Part shown: positions 9,100 through 17,300 of the stretch, piece by piece
Layout: every line of letters starts with the position of its first letter
Numbering within the stretch: the stretch's first letter is position 1
Assembly: GCA_964503315.1 (NCBI GenBank)
Contig: CAZCZL010000013.1
Location: 1 to 64,000 of the forward strand
Reading direction: 5' to 3'
From: FEB-12 sp964503315
GTDB lineage: Bacteria > Zixibacteria > MSB-5A5 > GN15 > FEB-12
DNA: 64,000 nucleotides
Made by a program: the position numbers and the translations under genes
The notes under the pieces: generated by a model
Told to the model about the DNA's origin: nothing
Database searches by the model: none
What the model saw: the letters and a program-made list of their open reading frames with translations, nothing else

Positions 9100-9294
9100 A
9101 TGGCTACTTTCATTCTCTGGTTGATACTGCTCTTTCTCGCATGGCCTCTGGCGCTGTTGGCGCTGGTCCTCTTCCCTATTGTCTGGCTGTTGCTTCTCCC
9201 CTTTCGCATTGTCGGGCTCGCGGTTGATGGACTGATCGAGTTTCTCCGAGCGCTTATCATGCTTCCGGCGCGTGTGCTGGGAAGTCGCCGCTAA
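9100..9294 (+). CDS. small two-helix membrane protein
   Basis: A 64-residue protein that is almost entirely hydrophobic: residues 3-36 contain one long or two closely packed helices (LILLFLAWPLALLALVLF, WLLLLPF), followed by an amphipathic segment and the basic tail ARVLGSRR. A strong GGGGAGAGG sequence precedes the ATG by about 11 bases, supporting translation. It follows the transporter on the same strand with a 55-bp gap. I do not recognise a family. It should sit in the inner membrane, but the function is unknown. Confidence 0.6.
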   Translation: MATFILWLILLFLAWPLALLALVLFPIVWLLLLPFRIVGLAVDGLIEFLRALIMLPARVLGSRR

Positions 9295-9338
9295 CCGAGT
9301 CTATTCTATACAAGTCTTCTCCCTGTTCCAGTTAGGCA

Positions 9339-9367
9339 TTGCATGAATTTGGCCGACCGGCTATTTT
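9339..9367 (+). promoter_or_regulatory. promoter of the beta-helix/dockerin gene
   Basis: TTGCAT (9339-9344) and TATTTT (9362-9367) are spaced by exactly 17 bases, 35 bp before the ATG at 9403. Prediction only. Confidence 0.5.
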
Positions 9368-9402
9368 ATGGATAGTGGACCCTGCTGTCCCCGGAGGAAA
9401 CC

Positions 9403-10647
9403 ATGAAAGCCGCAACCATCCTGACAGCTATACTGCTGATCGCCATGAGTTCATTTGGCGCGATCATCAATGTCCCTGCCGATCAACCGACCATTCAGGC
9501 CGGCATCAATGTGGCGAATGATTTTGACACTGTGCTGGTGGCGCCGGGCACGTATACCGGTGACGGGAATCGGGATATAGATTTCGGCGGGAAAGCCGTC
9601 TACCTCAAGGGCGGCGGATATTATGGTTCGGATGTGATCATCCAATGTGGGGGAGCGGATCTGGATGAGCATATCGGTATCTGGATTCACACGGGTGAAG
9701 ACAGCAATACAGTCGTGGATGGCTTCACGGTCAGCGGCGCTTACAAATTGCTGTCGCCCATGCCTGGATATTTCGGCGCGATCCATTGTGACGGAACTTC
9801 GCCGAAGATCATCAATTGCTCGGTCTCCGACAACGCCCACCACGGCATAGCCGTTTTTAACAATGGCAACCCGATGATCACGGATTGTCGCGTCGTGCGA
9901 AACTTGAACGGCATCCGGATCGGCAGAGTACCGATGTTTAGCGGGGCCAGCGCTCGTATTTCGAGAACGCTTGTGCTGGACAATGATTCATGCGGTATCC
10001 AATTGTATGACCATGGTGATCACTATATTGAGAATTGCCTCATAGGAAATAATGCGGTGGATGGCATATTCAAATTCGTGGATATGCCGAAAGTTCTTCC
10101 CGACAATCCGGCCGGTCAGGATTCATATGTCTCCAACACCATAGTATTCTCGAATGGACGGTACGGACTGTTCAATTACTGGGTGGGTGAGATGTATGTA
10201 ACGTGCAGTGACTCCTGGGGAAACGACAGCGCGAATTATCTGGGGGTCCAGGGCGCCGCTGGCGATGCCCAGGGGAATCTTTCCGCCGACCCACTTTTCT
10301 GTTTTCCGGACACCGCGAACTATTTCATTCGCGACAACTCCCCGTGCGCGCCGGCGAATAATAGCTGCGGGGGACAGATTGGACCTTTCGAGGTGAAGTG
10401 CAGTTGCTGCACTGGCATGACTGGAAATATCAACCTAAGTACCTCTGATATGCCCGATCTCTCTGACCTATCCATGCTCATTCACTACTTGACGGTGTCA
10501 CCGACAATTACCTTACCCTGTCGTGCTGAGGCCAATGTTAATTCGGATGCAGCAATACAGGTCGATCTCAGTGACCTTTCGAGGCTCATTTACTTTTTGA
10601 CGATACCTGTTGGGCTTAACTTTCCGCCACCCTGCAGGTCCCTGTAG
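9403..10647 (+). CDS. secreted right-handed beta-helix protein with C-terminal dockerin
   Basis: A 414-residue exported protein. Signal peptide 1-20, then the PADQPTIQAGINVANDFDTVLVAPGTY opening typical of pectate-lyase-like parallel beta-helix proteins. It carries repeated short coils with N-rich turns (NTVVDGFTVSG, IINCSVSDN, MITDCRVVRN, YIENCLIGNN). After a Cys-containing linker (CSCCTGMTG), residues from about 345 form two dockerin-like repeats (PDLSDLSMLIHYL and VDLSDLSRLIYFL, each preceded by N-x-N/S calcium-loop-like residues). No catalytic signature of a polysaccharide lyase was recognised. Non-cellulosomal dockerin proteins like this are common in this part of the bacterial tree. GGAGG precedes the ATG. 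It is probably extracellular or cell-surface. Confidence 0.85.
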   Translation: MKAATILTAILLIAMSSFGAIINVPADQPTIQAGINVANDFDTVLVAPGTYTGDGNRDIDFGGKAVYLKGGGYYGSDVIIQCGGADLDEHIGIWIHTGEDSNTVVDGFTVSGAYKLLSPMPGYFGAIHCDGTSPKIINCSVSDNAHHGIAVFNNGNPMITDCRVVRNLNGIRIGRVPMFSGASARISRTLVLDNDSCGIQLYDHGDHYIENCLIGNNAVDGIFKFVDMPKVLPDNPAGQDSYVSNTIVFSNGRYGLFNYWVGEMYVTCSDSWGNDSANYLGVQGAAGDAQGNLSADPLFCFPDTANYFIRDNSPCAPANNSCGGQIGPFEVKCSCCTGMTGNINLSTSDMPDLSDLSMLIHYLTVSPTITLPCRAEANVNSDAAIQVDLSDLSRLIYFLTIPVGLNFPPPCRSL

Positions 10648-10653
10648 GGCGAC

Positions 10654-11067
10654 ATGATGACTTACATTTCTGAACTGTCCGGCATTACGCCAACAATGCT
10701 CACCGGCTTCTTTGTCGGCTGGCCGAATCCCCCCTCGCCGGAAACGCACCTTCGCATTCTCCAGCAGAGCGACTATATCGTTCTCGCGGTCGATGATGAG
10801 ACCAACCACGTAGTCGGTTATGTCACCGCCATCTCCGACAAAATTCTCAGCGCCTATATTCCACTCCTTGAAGTTTTGCCGGAGTACCAGTATCGCGGAA
10901 TTGGAAGGGAGTTGATGGAGCGGATGCTGATCCAGCTCGACGGCCTCTACATGATCGACCTGACCTGCGACCCGAAACTCCAGAGGGCATACCGGCAGCT
11001 CGGTTTCCAGAAAATGACCGCCATGATGATCCGCCGGTTTGATTGTCAATCCGGGCGAAAGGCGTGA
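10654..11067 (+). CDS. GNAT family N-acetyltransferase
   Basis: A 137-residue single GNAT domain: VVGYVTAISD (beta4), PLLEVLPEYQYRGIGRELMERML (acetyl-CoA pyrophosphate loop, the Q/R-x-x-G-x-G/A motif as YQYRGIG), then IDLTCDPKLQRAYRQLGFQKM as the C-terminal helix. It transfers an acetyl group from acetyl-CoA to an unknown amine. The ATG lies 6 bases after the stop of the dockerin gene and AGGG overlaps that stop, suggesting translational coupling. The same chemistry but unrelated location argues the pairing may be incidental. Confidence 0.88.
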   Translation: MMTYISELSGITPTMLTGFFVGWPNPPSPETHLRILQQSDYIVLAVDDETNHVVGYVTAISDKILSAYIPLLEVLPEYQYRGIGRELMERMLIQLDGLYMIDLTCDPKLQRAYRQLGFQKMTAMMIRRFDCQSGRKA

Positions 11068-11112
11068 TTCGGCCCCTGGAGCCGGTTTTTTTCATCCGGA
11101 TTGAAGTTTTTG

Positions 11113-11143
11113 TTGAACTCCCCGCTGGCGAATATTGTATTAG
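11113..11143 (+). promoter_or_regulatory. possible promoter of the short RNA gene
   Basis: TTGAAC (11113-11118) and TATTAG (11138-11143) are separated by 19 bases, in an AT-rich patch immediately upstream of the purine-rich element at 11155. The spacing is long, so this is a moderate prediction. Confidence 0.35.
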
Positions 11144-11172
11144 AAATACACGGGAAAGGAGGTGGTCCAGTT

Positions 11173-11208
11173 TTGAAATGCGACACACGTGAGGTGGCTG
11201 ATAGTTAG
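11173..11208 (+). CDS. 11-codon reading frame with extreme Shine-Dalgarno
   Basis: TTG at 11173 opens MKCDTREVADS and stops at TAG 11206-11208. The AGGAGG at 11158-11163 ends 9 bases before the start codon. The alternative ATG at 11178 gives only four codons. A peptide this short with so strong a ribosome-binding site resembles a leader peptide. Equally the purine-rich element may pair with 16S rRNA without translation mattering. The frame was chosen only on spacing and length. Confidence 0.3.
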   Translation: MKCDTREVADS

Positions 11209-11263
11209 CCTCTCCCAGCAGTTTTTGTTGGGCTGAGTTAACTAAATCCCAACAGATCAACCG

Positions 11264-11303
11264 AACCTGACGTCTCCCTCACCGGACCGTCAGGTTTTTG
11301 TTT
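11264..11303 (+). terminator. Rho-independent terminator of the short RNA gene
   Basis: AACCTGACG (11264-11272) pairs perfectly with CGTCAGGTT (11288-11296), loop of 15 bases, and the descending arm runs into TTTTTGTTTT. It lies 56 bases after the short reading frame and well before the next start at 11598, so it closes this unit. Confidence 0.75.
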
Positions 11304-11597
11304 TCCCCTCGTCCGCTCACCAAAGCCAACCTGCGCAAGACATTGCCCGACAGCGGAATAATCGAGTCACACAGTCCCTCTTTCTGATCAGTTAATCTGC
11401 GCTGGACAATTTAATCGACTTTCCTGAAACCAACGCTTTCGATTCGGTCAATTCGTGCGTATCATGCGGGCCATGCTCATACTCATAGATTCGTTACCCA
11501 ATCGGGAATATCTCCCCATCTCACTGGAGCCGGCTGTTCAGTCTGAAGTGGCATATTCCACCTGCGTTCACGCCAGCAAAGTGAGACTTTCAAACTA
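11304..11597. other. intergenic, no gene recognised
   Basis: Nearly 300 bp between the terminator and the GTG start of the flavoprotein. I see no ORF with a ribosome-binding site and no strong hairpin. It probably contains the promoter of the downstream gene, but no well-spaced -35/-10 pair stands out. Confidence 0.4.
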
Positions 11598-12710
11598 GTG
11601 TTCTCTCTCCGCCAGAAACCACTGACCATCGGGGACAAAACCGCGCCACTCCCAATTATCCAGGGAGGGATGGGCGTGGGGATATCATTGGCCGGGCTTG
11701 CCTCGGCCGTAGCCCTCGCGGGAGGGATCGGGGTAATAGCGTCCACCGGCATCGGCAGCCGTGAACGTGATTTCCAGACCAATTTCATCGAAGCCAACAA
11801 CCGGGCATTGCGCCGCGAGATCCGTAAGGCGAAGGCGACGACCGATGGTGTGATCGGGCTGAATGTCATGATGGCCAACACCAATTACGCCGAATATTTC
11901 GCGACCGCGGTTGAAGAGAAGGTTGATGTCATCTTCTGCGGCGCCGGGCTCCCCATGACCCTTCCGTCCTATCTCAACGGCAGCAGACACACCAAACTGG
12001 TGCCGATAGTCTCTTCCGGACGTGCCGCTGACCTCATCTGCAAGCGCTGGCTTCACAAGTATGATTACCTCCCCGATGCTATCGTCGTCGAGGGCCCCAA
12101 GGCCGGCGGCCATCTCGGCTTTTCCAGGCAGCAGATCGATGACCCGGATTATTCGCTGGAGATGATCCTGGATTCCGTTCTGGAAGTCGCCGACCGTTAC
12201 GGCGCCTCCACCGGCCAACCGATCCCGGTGATCGCCGGAGGCGGTATCTACACCGGACAGGATATCCACGCGATCATGGCGCGTGGCGCATCTGGCGTAC
12301 AGATGGGGACTCGTTTCGTAGCCACACATGAATGCGACGCCGACCTTTTGTTCAAGCGGATGTATGTTGATTCACAGCGCGAGGATATTGCGATCATCCA
12401 GAGTCCGGTCGGTATGCCGGGGCGAGCGATCCGCAATGATTATCTGAGAGATGTCGAAATGGGCGTGAAAAAGCCCTACAAGTGCCCCTACCATTGTATC
12501 TCGACATGCGATGTCGCCACGACTCCATACTGCATTGCCCAGGCCCTGATCAACGCGCAGAAAGGAAAATTGGCGCATGGCTTCGCGTTCGCCGGTGCCA
12601 ACGCGTACCGCGTCACCGAGATAATTTCGGTGCAAGAACTGATGGCGCAGTTGGAAACAGAATTTCGGGAAGGTGTAGACAGTCCGCCGGTAATGGCGGA
12701 AAAATCATAA
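11598..12710 (+). CDS. nitronate monooxygenase-like FMN flavoprotein (NPD family)
   Basis: A 370-residue TIM-barrel flavoprotein. Family signatures: PIIQGGMGVGIS at the N-terminus, GGIGVIAS, GLNVMMAN, VDVIFCGAGLP, IVVEGPKAGGHLG, PVIAGGGIYTGQDI and GASGVQMGTRFVATHECD, the last two forming the FMN phosphate site. Enzymes of the group oxidise alkyl nitronates, and relatives include the enoyl-ACP reductase FabK, so the substrate is not certain. A Cys-rich C-terminal segment (CPYHCISTC...YC, about residues 293-310) marks a distinct subgroup and might bind a metal. The start is GTG at 11598; there is no strong Shine-Dalgarno. Confidence 0.85.
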   Translation: MFSLRQKPLTIGDKTAPLPIIQGGMGVGISLAGLASAVALAGGIGVIASTGIGSRERDFQTNFIEANNRALRREIRKAKATTDGVIGLNVMMANTNYAEYFATAVEEKVDVIFCGAGLPMTLPSYLNGSRHTKLVPIVSSGRAADLICKRWLHKYDYLPDAIVVEGPKAGGHLGFSRQQIDDPDYSLEMILDSVLEVADRYGASTGQPIPVIAGGGIYTGQDIHAIMARGASGVQMGTRFVATHECDADLLFKRMYVDSQREDIAIIQSPVGMPGRAIRNDYLRDVEMGVKKPYKCPYHCISTCDVATTPYCIAQALINAQKGKLAHGFAFAGANAYRVTEIISVQELMAQLETEFREGVDSPPVMAEKS

Positions 12711-12730
12711 GCCCACCGGGTGGTGGGCTT
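12709..12730. terminator. bidirectional hairpin between convergent genes
   Basis: AAGCCCACC / GGTGGGCTT forms a nine-bp perfect stem overlapping the flavoprotein stop codon. There is no T-run on the plus strand; on the minus strand the descending arm is followed by ATGATTTTT, so it may terminate the minus-strand microprotein transcript better. Confidence 0.5.
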
Positions 12731-12748
12731 AGTGTGCTCGTGTAGCAA

Positions 12749-12767
12749 GCCCGCACTTCCAGCGGGC
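12749..12767 (-). terminator. GC-rich hairpin after the microprotein gene
   Basis: GCCCGC and GCGGGC pair around a seven-base loop, 12 bases downstream of the microprotein stop on the minus strand. The tail TTGCTAC is only weakly U-rich. Together with the hairpin at 12709-12730 it makes a double-hairpin end. Confidence 0.4.
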
Positions 12768-12778
12768 GTATACATCGC

Positions 12779-12841
12779 CTACTTCTTGGCTTTCGGCGGT
12801 TTCTTCTTCTCTTTTTTCCCTTTGTCTTTTCCCTTAGCCAT
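12779..12841 (-). CDS. 20-residue lysine-rich microprotein
   Basis: The minus strand carries AGGAGG, six bases, then ATG and a 20-codon frame reading MAKGKDKGKKEKKKPPKAKK before TAG. Eleven of 20 residues are lysine and none is hydrophobic apart from Met and Ala. The ideal ribosome-binding site and following hairpins argue that it is expressed. Such a peptide would be disordered and strongly cationic, suggesting RNA, ribosome or DNA contact, but that is inference. The composition recalls lysine-rich tails of ribosomal and histone-like proteins. No family recognised. Confidence 0.55.
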   Translation of the reverse strand: MAKGKDKGKKEKKKPPKAKK

Positions 12842-13000
12842 TGCGGCCTCCTGACTGAATAATGTTGTTCGCCGACGCACTGCGCGATGAGCGATTGCTC
12901 AGGATCCGGCGGCGGCGCTCCGCCCGACCAGGGATAGTATGAATAGTTTTCTGGAGTCTTCGCAAGATAATTTTGCAGTGGCCGGATCGTTCGCAAGTGG

Positions 13001-13020
13001 ATGCCAGCATTTGCTGGCAT
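13001..13020. repeat. REP-like palindrome (MPANAGI-type)
   Basis: ATGCCAGCA TT TGCTGGCAT is a perfect 9-bp inverted repeat with a two-base loop, located between the microprotein and the LIM peptidase. Read on the minus strand it encodes the PANAGIH string that is a well-known by-product of dispersed REP-like palindromes in many genomes. Only one copy lies in this window, so its repeat status is inferred from the pattern, not shown. Confidence 0.5.
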
Positions 13021-13038
13021 GAGGCGGATGAGAAGGGG

Positions 13039-14160
13039 CTACTCTGTCCAGGGCGGAAAATCGTAGTCCTTCAGGTACTGCAGCCAGCCGTATATCCCGA
13101 CCGATTCGGCGTACGCCTTCACCCGGCGGAATCCCTCGCCGTAGATCGGGTCGTCATCCTCAAGCATTCGCTGGATGACATACTCCCCTTCGTCGCCGAA
13201 GTGCTTCATCACCAGATAAGCGGCGTAATTGCAGCTCCCCTCCGCCAGTTGATCCTCGGTGTTGAACCGGTCATTCAGGCCGAGCCAGACATGCATCAGT
13301 TCATGGGCGGCGGTCGCCAGCACATGGATACGGGGCATGCCGTCGATGATGTAGATCTTGATATCGTTATCCTTGAACAATCCGCCCAGATATTTGGATT
13401 GCTGGAGGTGCGTGAAGCCGGCTTTGTCGGCGCCATGACCATCAGAGATATCGTTCATGCCGTCGCGCGAGGTCAGGGCCAGGTCGAAGGACTTTCGTTC
13501 TATCCGAATACCTTCTTTTTGCAGCAGCTCTCGGGCAACCTGCAGAAGCGAGTCAGCCTCGCTCCGGGTCCGTACGACCGATTTGAGACAGATGCCGCAG
13601 ATCTCCCGACCATCGGCATACTTCTCCCCGCCATTGGTCTCAGCAGTTATAAAGCGACTGCAGTAATCGCACTGCTGGAATGACTGCTGGTGTTCCTTGT
13701 GGATCTTGGCGCCATGCGGGTCATACAGGTAGCTCCCCATGATCGGTTTGCCGCAGATGGCGCACCGTTCGGCGACATGTTCGGTGAAGCAGGAGTCATG
13801 GTAATCTTTGCCACCGACCGTCACCCATTCCATCATCGGGCCATCGCAGTAGGCGCACCGTTTGGCGAAGCGCTCGACATAGCAGAGTGAGTCGTAGAAG
13901 GCGCCATCCCGCTTGATATACCGCTGCTCACCGATAGGTTTGCCGCAGTTGGCGCAGACGAAGTGGTTGTAATGGTAGGCGCGCCCTTCGATCTTGAACC
14001 ACTTCCCGGTCTCGATCGGCTTTTTGCACTTGGCGCAGATCAGGTCATCCGCGGATGCCCAACCGGCCAGACAGAGCAGGAGCAGGAGAGTACCCAGTAT
14101 TCGAGGGACAGTTAGTCGCATATCAGAGGTCATGGTAGCAGGTTCGCGGGTTTCCTTCAA
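13039..14160 (-). CDS. exported LIM-domain / DA1-like zinc metallopeptidase
   Basis: A 373-residue protein with a signal peptide (hydrophobic core about 22-34, cleavage near WASADD). Residues 40-195 contain Cys/His-rich LIM-type zinc fingers (CAKC, CANC, CAYC, CAIC, CDYC, CGIC with intervening H/C pairs). The C-terminal part (about 220-373) has HELMH (H286, E287, H290) and a downstream AEGSCNY (E307), the same order as in the plant DA1 peptidase family, whose members combine LIM domains with a peptidase. Zinc binding is expected in both halves. Export is unusual for LIM fingers. The start is uncertain: TTG at 14160 or ATG at 14133, neither with a strong Shine-Dalgarno. Substrate unknown. Confidence 0.85.
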   Translation of the reverse strand: MKETREPATMTSDMRLTVPRILGTLLLLLCLAGWASADDLICAKCKKPIETGKWFKIEGRAYHYNHFVCANCGKPIGEQRYIKRDGAFYDSLCYVERFAKRCAYCDGPMMEWVTVGGKDYHDSCFTEHVAERCAICGKPIMGSYLYDPHGAKIHKEHQQSFQQCDYCSRFITAETNGGEKYADGREICGICLKSVVRTRSEADSLLQVARELLQKEGIRIERKSFDLALTSRDGMNDISDGHGADKAGFTHLQQSKYLGGLFKDNDIKIYIIDGMPRIHVLATAAHELMHVWLGLNDRFNTEDQLAEGSCNYAAYLVMKHFGDEGEYVIQRMLEDDDPIYGEGFRRVKAYAESVGIYGWLQYLKDYDFPPWTE

Positions 14161-14263
14161 CTACTACTCTTTATCGGTTTATACTCTCGTCGAATCAACA
14201 CTATTCCCGTCTCGTATTTAATTGATAAATAATCAGTTAGGTGTGTGACTAGCCGCAAACTCC

Positions 14264-14291
14264 TTGTTGATTCAACAATTCGGGTTAGATT
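14264..14291 (+). promoter_or_regulatory. possible promoter of the large secreted protein gene
   Basis: TTGTTG (14264-14269) and TAGATT (14286-14291) with a 16-base spacer, 60 bp before the ATG at 14352, in the AT-rich divergent spacer. Weak to moderate prediction. Confidence 0.35.
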
Positions 14292-14351
14292 ATTGGCAGG
14301 GACCGCACGTCCTAGTGACGATCAAGGCGCTCGCTGGCCTTGGGAGGGATT

Positions 14352-17300
14352 ATGGTGCTAAATCGGTATCGCGACCTTTCAGTTTCAGTTCTCATTGTTC
14401 TGTTGGCTTTCGCGTCTTCCGCAAGCGCAATCGATCTGACAGGCTCACGCCAACCTCGCGCCTACACCATCTCCGCACAACAATACCTTGAGTCGCTCGA
14501 TCTGGCCTGGCCCGCATTTCATGTTGACCTGATAACTTCTGAGATAAATTCCAAGACGAGCGGCTACGGGCAGTTTGGCCGACCGTACAACGCGTTCCTC
14601 CCTGGCGGCACAACTGGTCGCTCTTTCGAGTCTCCGCCGGGAAGCGGGAAGGAGTATTTGTACGGTGGCGCAATCTGGATAGGGGGAATAGTTGGTGAGG
14701 ATACGCTGGTCTCCTGCGCGATGGATGGATGGATGCAGTCGCAGGAATTCTATCCGACCGGTTACCCTGGCCCGGATTTTCGGGGGAATATCTTTCCGAT
14801 AGTCTCACCTGCCGATTTTGCGGTCAGTTCGCTCTGTGACGACACGGTTCACTTCGCCATGAATTACGGCCAGGATGCTGTCGATCGACGGCCCCACATT
14901 CCGCTCAACTTGCTGGTGTCCAGTCGCGCGTATGTTTGGGATGATCCACGAGCACGTTTCTGCCTCGTCTATGACATGCTCATAACCAACATTGGTCCTG
15001 ATACGATCCGCGACGGATTTGCTGGATACTTCTTGGATTGTGATGTAGGGGTGCCGGACAGTTATGCGTGGTCAGACGACGTGAATGGCTCCATTCCGTC
15101 AGAGAGGATCGGTTACATTCTCGACAATGACGGGCAGTTATCGGACAGTGTCACGTTTGAGCGCGGATTTGCATTTAAGATTCTGCATACCTCTTTTAGT
15201 GGAATCGTAAACTACAACTGGTATCTCAGTAGCGTTTATTCCGGTTTCGACTACGGTCCTATGCTCTGGTCCAACTATCGACTGTACGAAACCGATGTGT
15301 CCGGCACGCCACAAGGTGACCGAAATAAATACCATCTACTGCGTGCCCCGGAGTGGGATTTTGATCAGGTCATGACTGACAAGATTCTTGCGACTGATGA
15401 TCGCTGGGTTCCATATTCACGACCAATTGCCATCCCGCTTTATGCAGCGCGAGATGCTCGTTTCGTCCTGTCCGCCGGTCCCTTCGACCTGCTCCCCGAC
15501 TCATCTGTGCGCATTCAATATGCTCTTTTGACCGCCGAGAATATCCATACCGACCCGCACATTCTTGATTTTCTCGAGTTGGCCCCGGAACTGTATGTGC
15601 AGTCACTCAATCTCGATGGTTTGATCGCCAATGGCCGTGTCGCTGACTCGCTCGCCGCGCTGTTACGCGACCCGACCTATCCCCCCGCCAATTTGCGGGC
15701 CTCGGTGATAAGCGGCGACTCGATAGTCCTGGGATGGGATTCGTGGGTTCTGCACGGAATCGATGGCTACCAAGTGTATGGCCGTCCGGTGCCACTCGAC
15801 GCCTACGTGCACGAAGGGGTGCCGCCACCCTGGTACAGCGCGTCAGATCTTCCGCCGTTTGTCACGACAGCAGGCAATCGACACACCATTACGCCAGTTC
15901 CTCAACCGGGCGGGTATGCGTTCACGGTCAGCCATATCGTGAACGGCCAGCCCACATTGCAGTCCTACCCGATCGTCATCTCCGTTCCGACGCGGTTGCA
16001 TGCGCCATCGCTCAAAGATACGATCGCGTATGTGCTGGAAGATGAATCCCTTGAACTGGCGTGGGAACCGGCGGAGCACGGCGGCGTCCGCCAGTACAAC
16101 ATCTACCGTTTCCCCGACTCAGTCGCGGCGAATGACCGGTATCTGCGACATTATTCGACGGTCGCGAATGGACTCGAAATAGACACGGTCACCGCGAATG
16201 AGGTGAACTACTACTATTATGAGATCGAACCGTTCGCGACAGTGAGCGGCGACCAGTTGTCGTTTACCGATAATGAAGCAGGCAACGGCTATCTCTATCT
16301 GGTCACCGCGATCGATTCCGCGGGGTTTGAGAGCCAGTTCTCCGATGAATTGCAGGTCTGGAGAATTCAGAAGCCGAGCAAGGATTTTCTGGTGCTGACG
16401 CATGGACAGCGCCAGGGAACATATACGATAGAAGATTCCATCGATCAATTCTATACGACAGTGCTGTCGGGATATGACTATGACATCTACTCTGTCGTGG
16501 ATTCGTTCTCGGCGTGTCGCCCGACCAAGCCATCCTGTCTGGATTGGCGGATGTTCACGCAGTATAAAGTGGTCATTGTCGACGACAACTTGCGTGACAA
16601 CGTGCTCCGTAACTGGTATGAGGATGAGGAGTCTGGCTTCGCGCGGTATCTCGGTCACAAGGGAGTAATGGTGTACTGCGGACCATTCGCGAGTCTAGGG
16701 TGGCCGGAATTCAACTCGTACACTTCGCCGGAATGGTACTATAAGACGCACAACCTGATACATCGATATTTCGGAGCAGATTCGGTCTTTGCGATCGGTA
16801 CCCAGTACTACAAGTTGAACGCCTCCCTCCCTTATGTCGACAGCCTGCTAGCGTTCTCCTGGGCAGAGCCGGTCACCGATGCTCCCCCGGTCTACTACGA
16901 TTCCGGCAGTGAGTTCTACCCATCATACCTGACCGTCAACTGGCCATCGGCAACTCCGCCGATGGTCGGTGTCTTCCAACCGGACAGCCTTGCCGAAGTG
17001 ATCTATCGCTTTCGATCGACCATGCCAACCACAAGCCTGGTTGAGTCAGCGCCGGTCGGTCTGATGAAGCTGGTCGACAGTACGCTGACTTTTACGTTCG
17101 GCTTCCATCTCTGGTATATGAAGGAGCAGGGGGCGCGGGAATTGATAGACTGGATATACGAGGAAGCGAAGGTCATCACCGATACGCCTTCGACCGACCC
17201 GCCGATCCTGCCCGACCTCAGGCTGGCGCAGAACTATCCCAACCCGTTCAATGCCGGTACGGTGATCTCCTTTTCCTTGCCGCAGCGGAGCCATGTCTCC

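Larger units (their letters stand above)
11145..11303 (+). ncRNA. candidate structured short RNA / leader-peptide transcript
   Basis: A compact unit of about 150 bases stands alone between the GNAT and flavoprotein genes. It contains AAAGGAGGTGGTCCAG at 11155-11170, which matches the reverse complement of the usual 16S rRNA 3' end at every position but one (G for A, still a G-U pair). It also has an 11-codon TTG-initiated reading frame, two mutually exclusive hairpins (CCCAGC 11214-11219 or CCCAAC 11248-11253, each pairing with GTTGGG 11227-11232) and a terminator with a U-run. It could be a regulatory RNA, a leader peptide that outlived its operon, or a micro-gene. I know of no exact family name. 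The evidence is pattern only. Confidence 0.45.

Noticed and set aside
12613..13020. 135-codon minus-strand frame beginning PANAGIH
   Set aside because: Begins in the palindrome at 13001-13020, a well-known artefact of REP-like repeats, and runs over the microprotein and the flavoprotein end.
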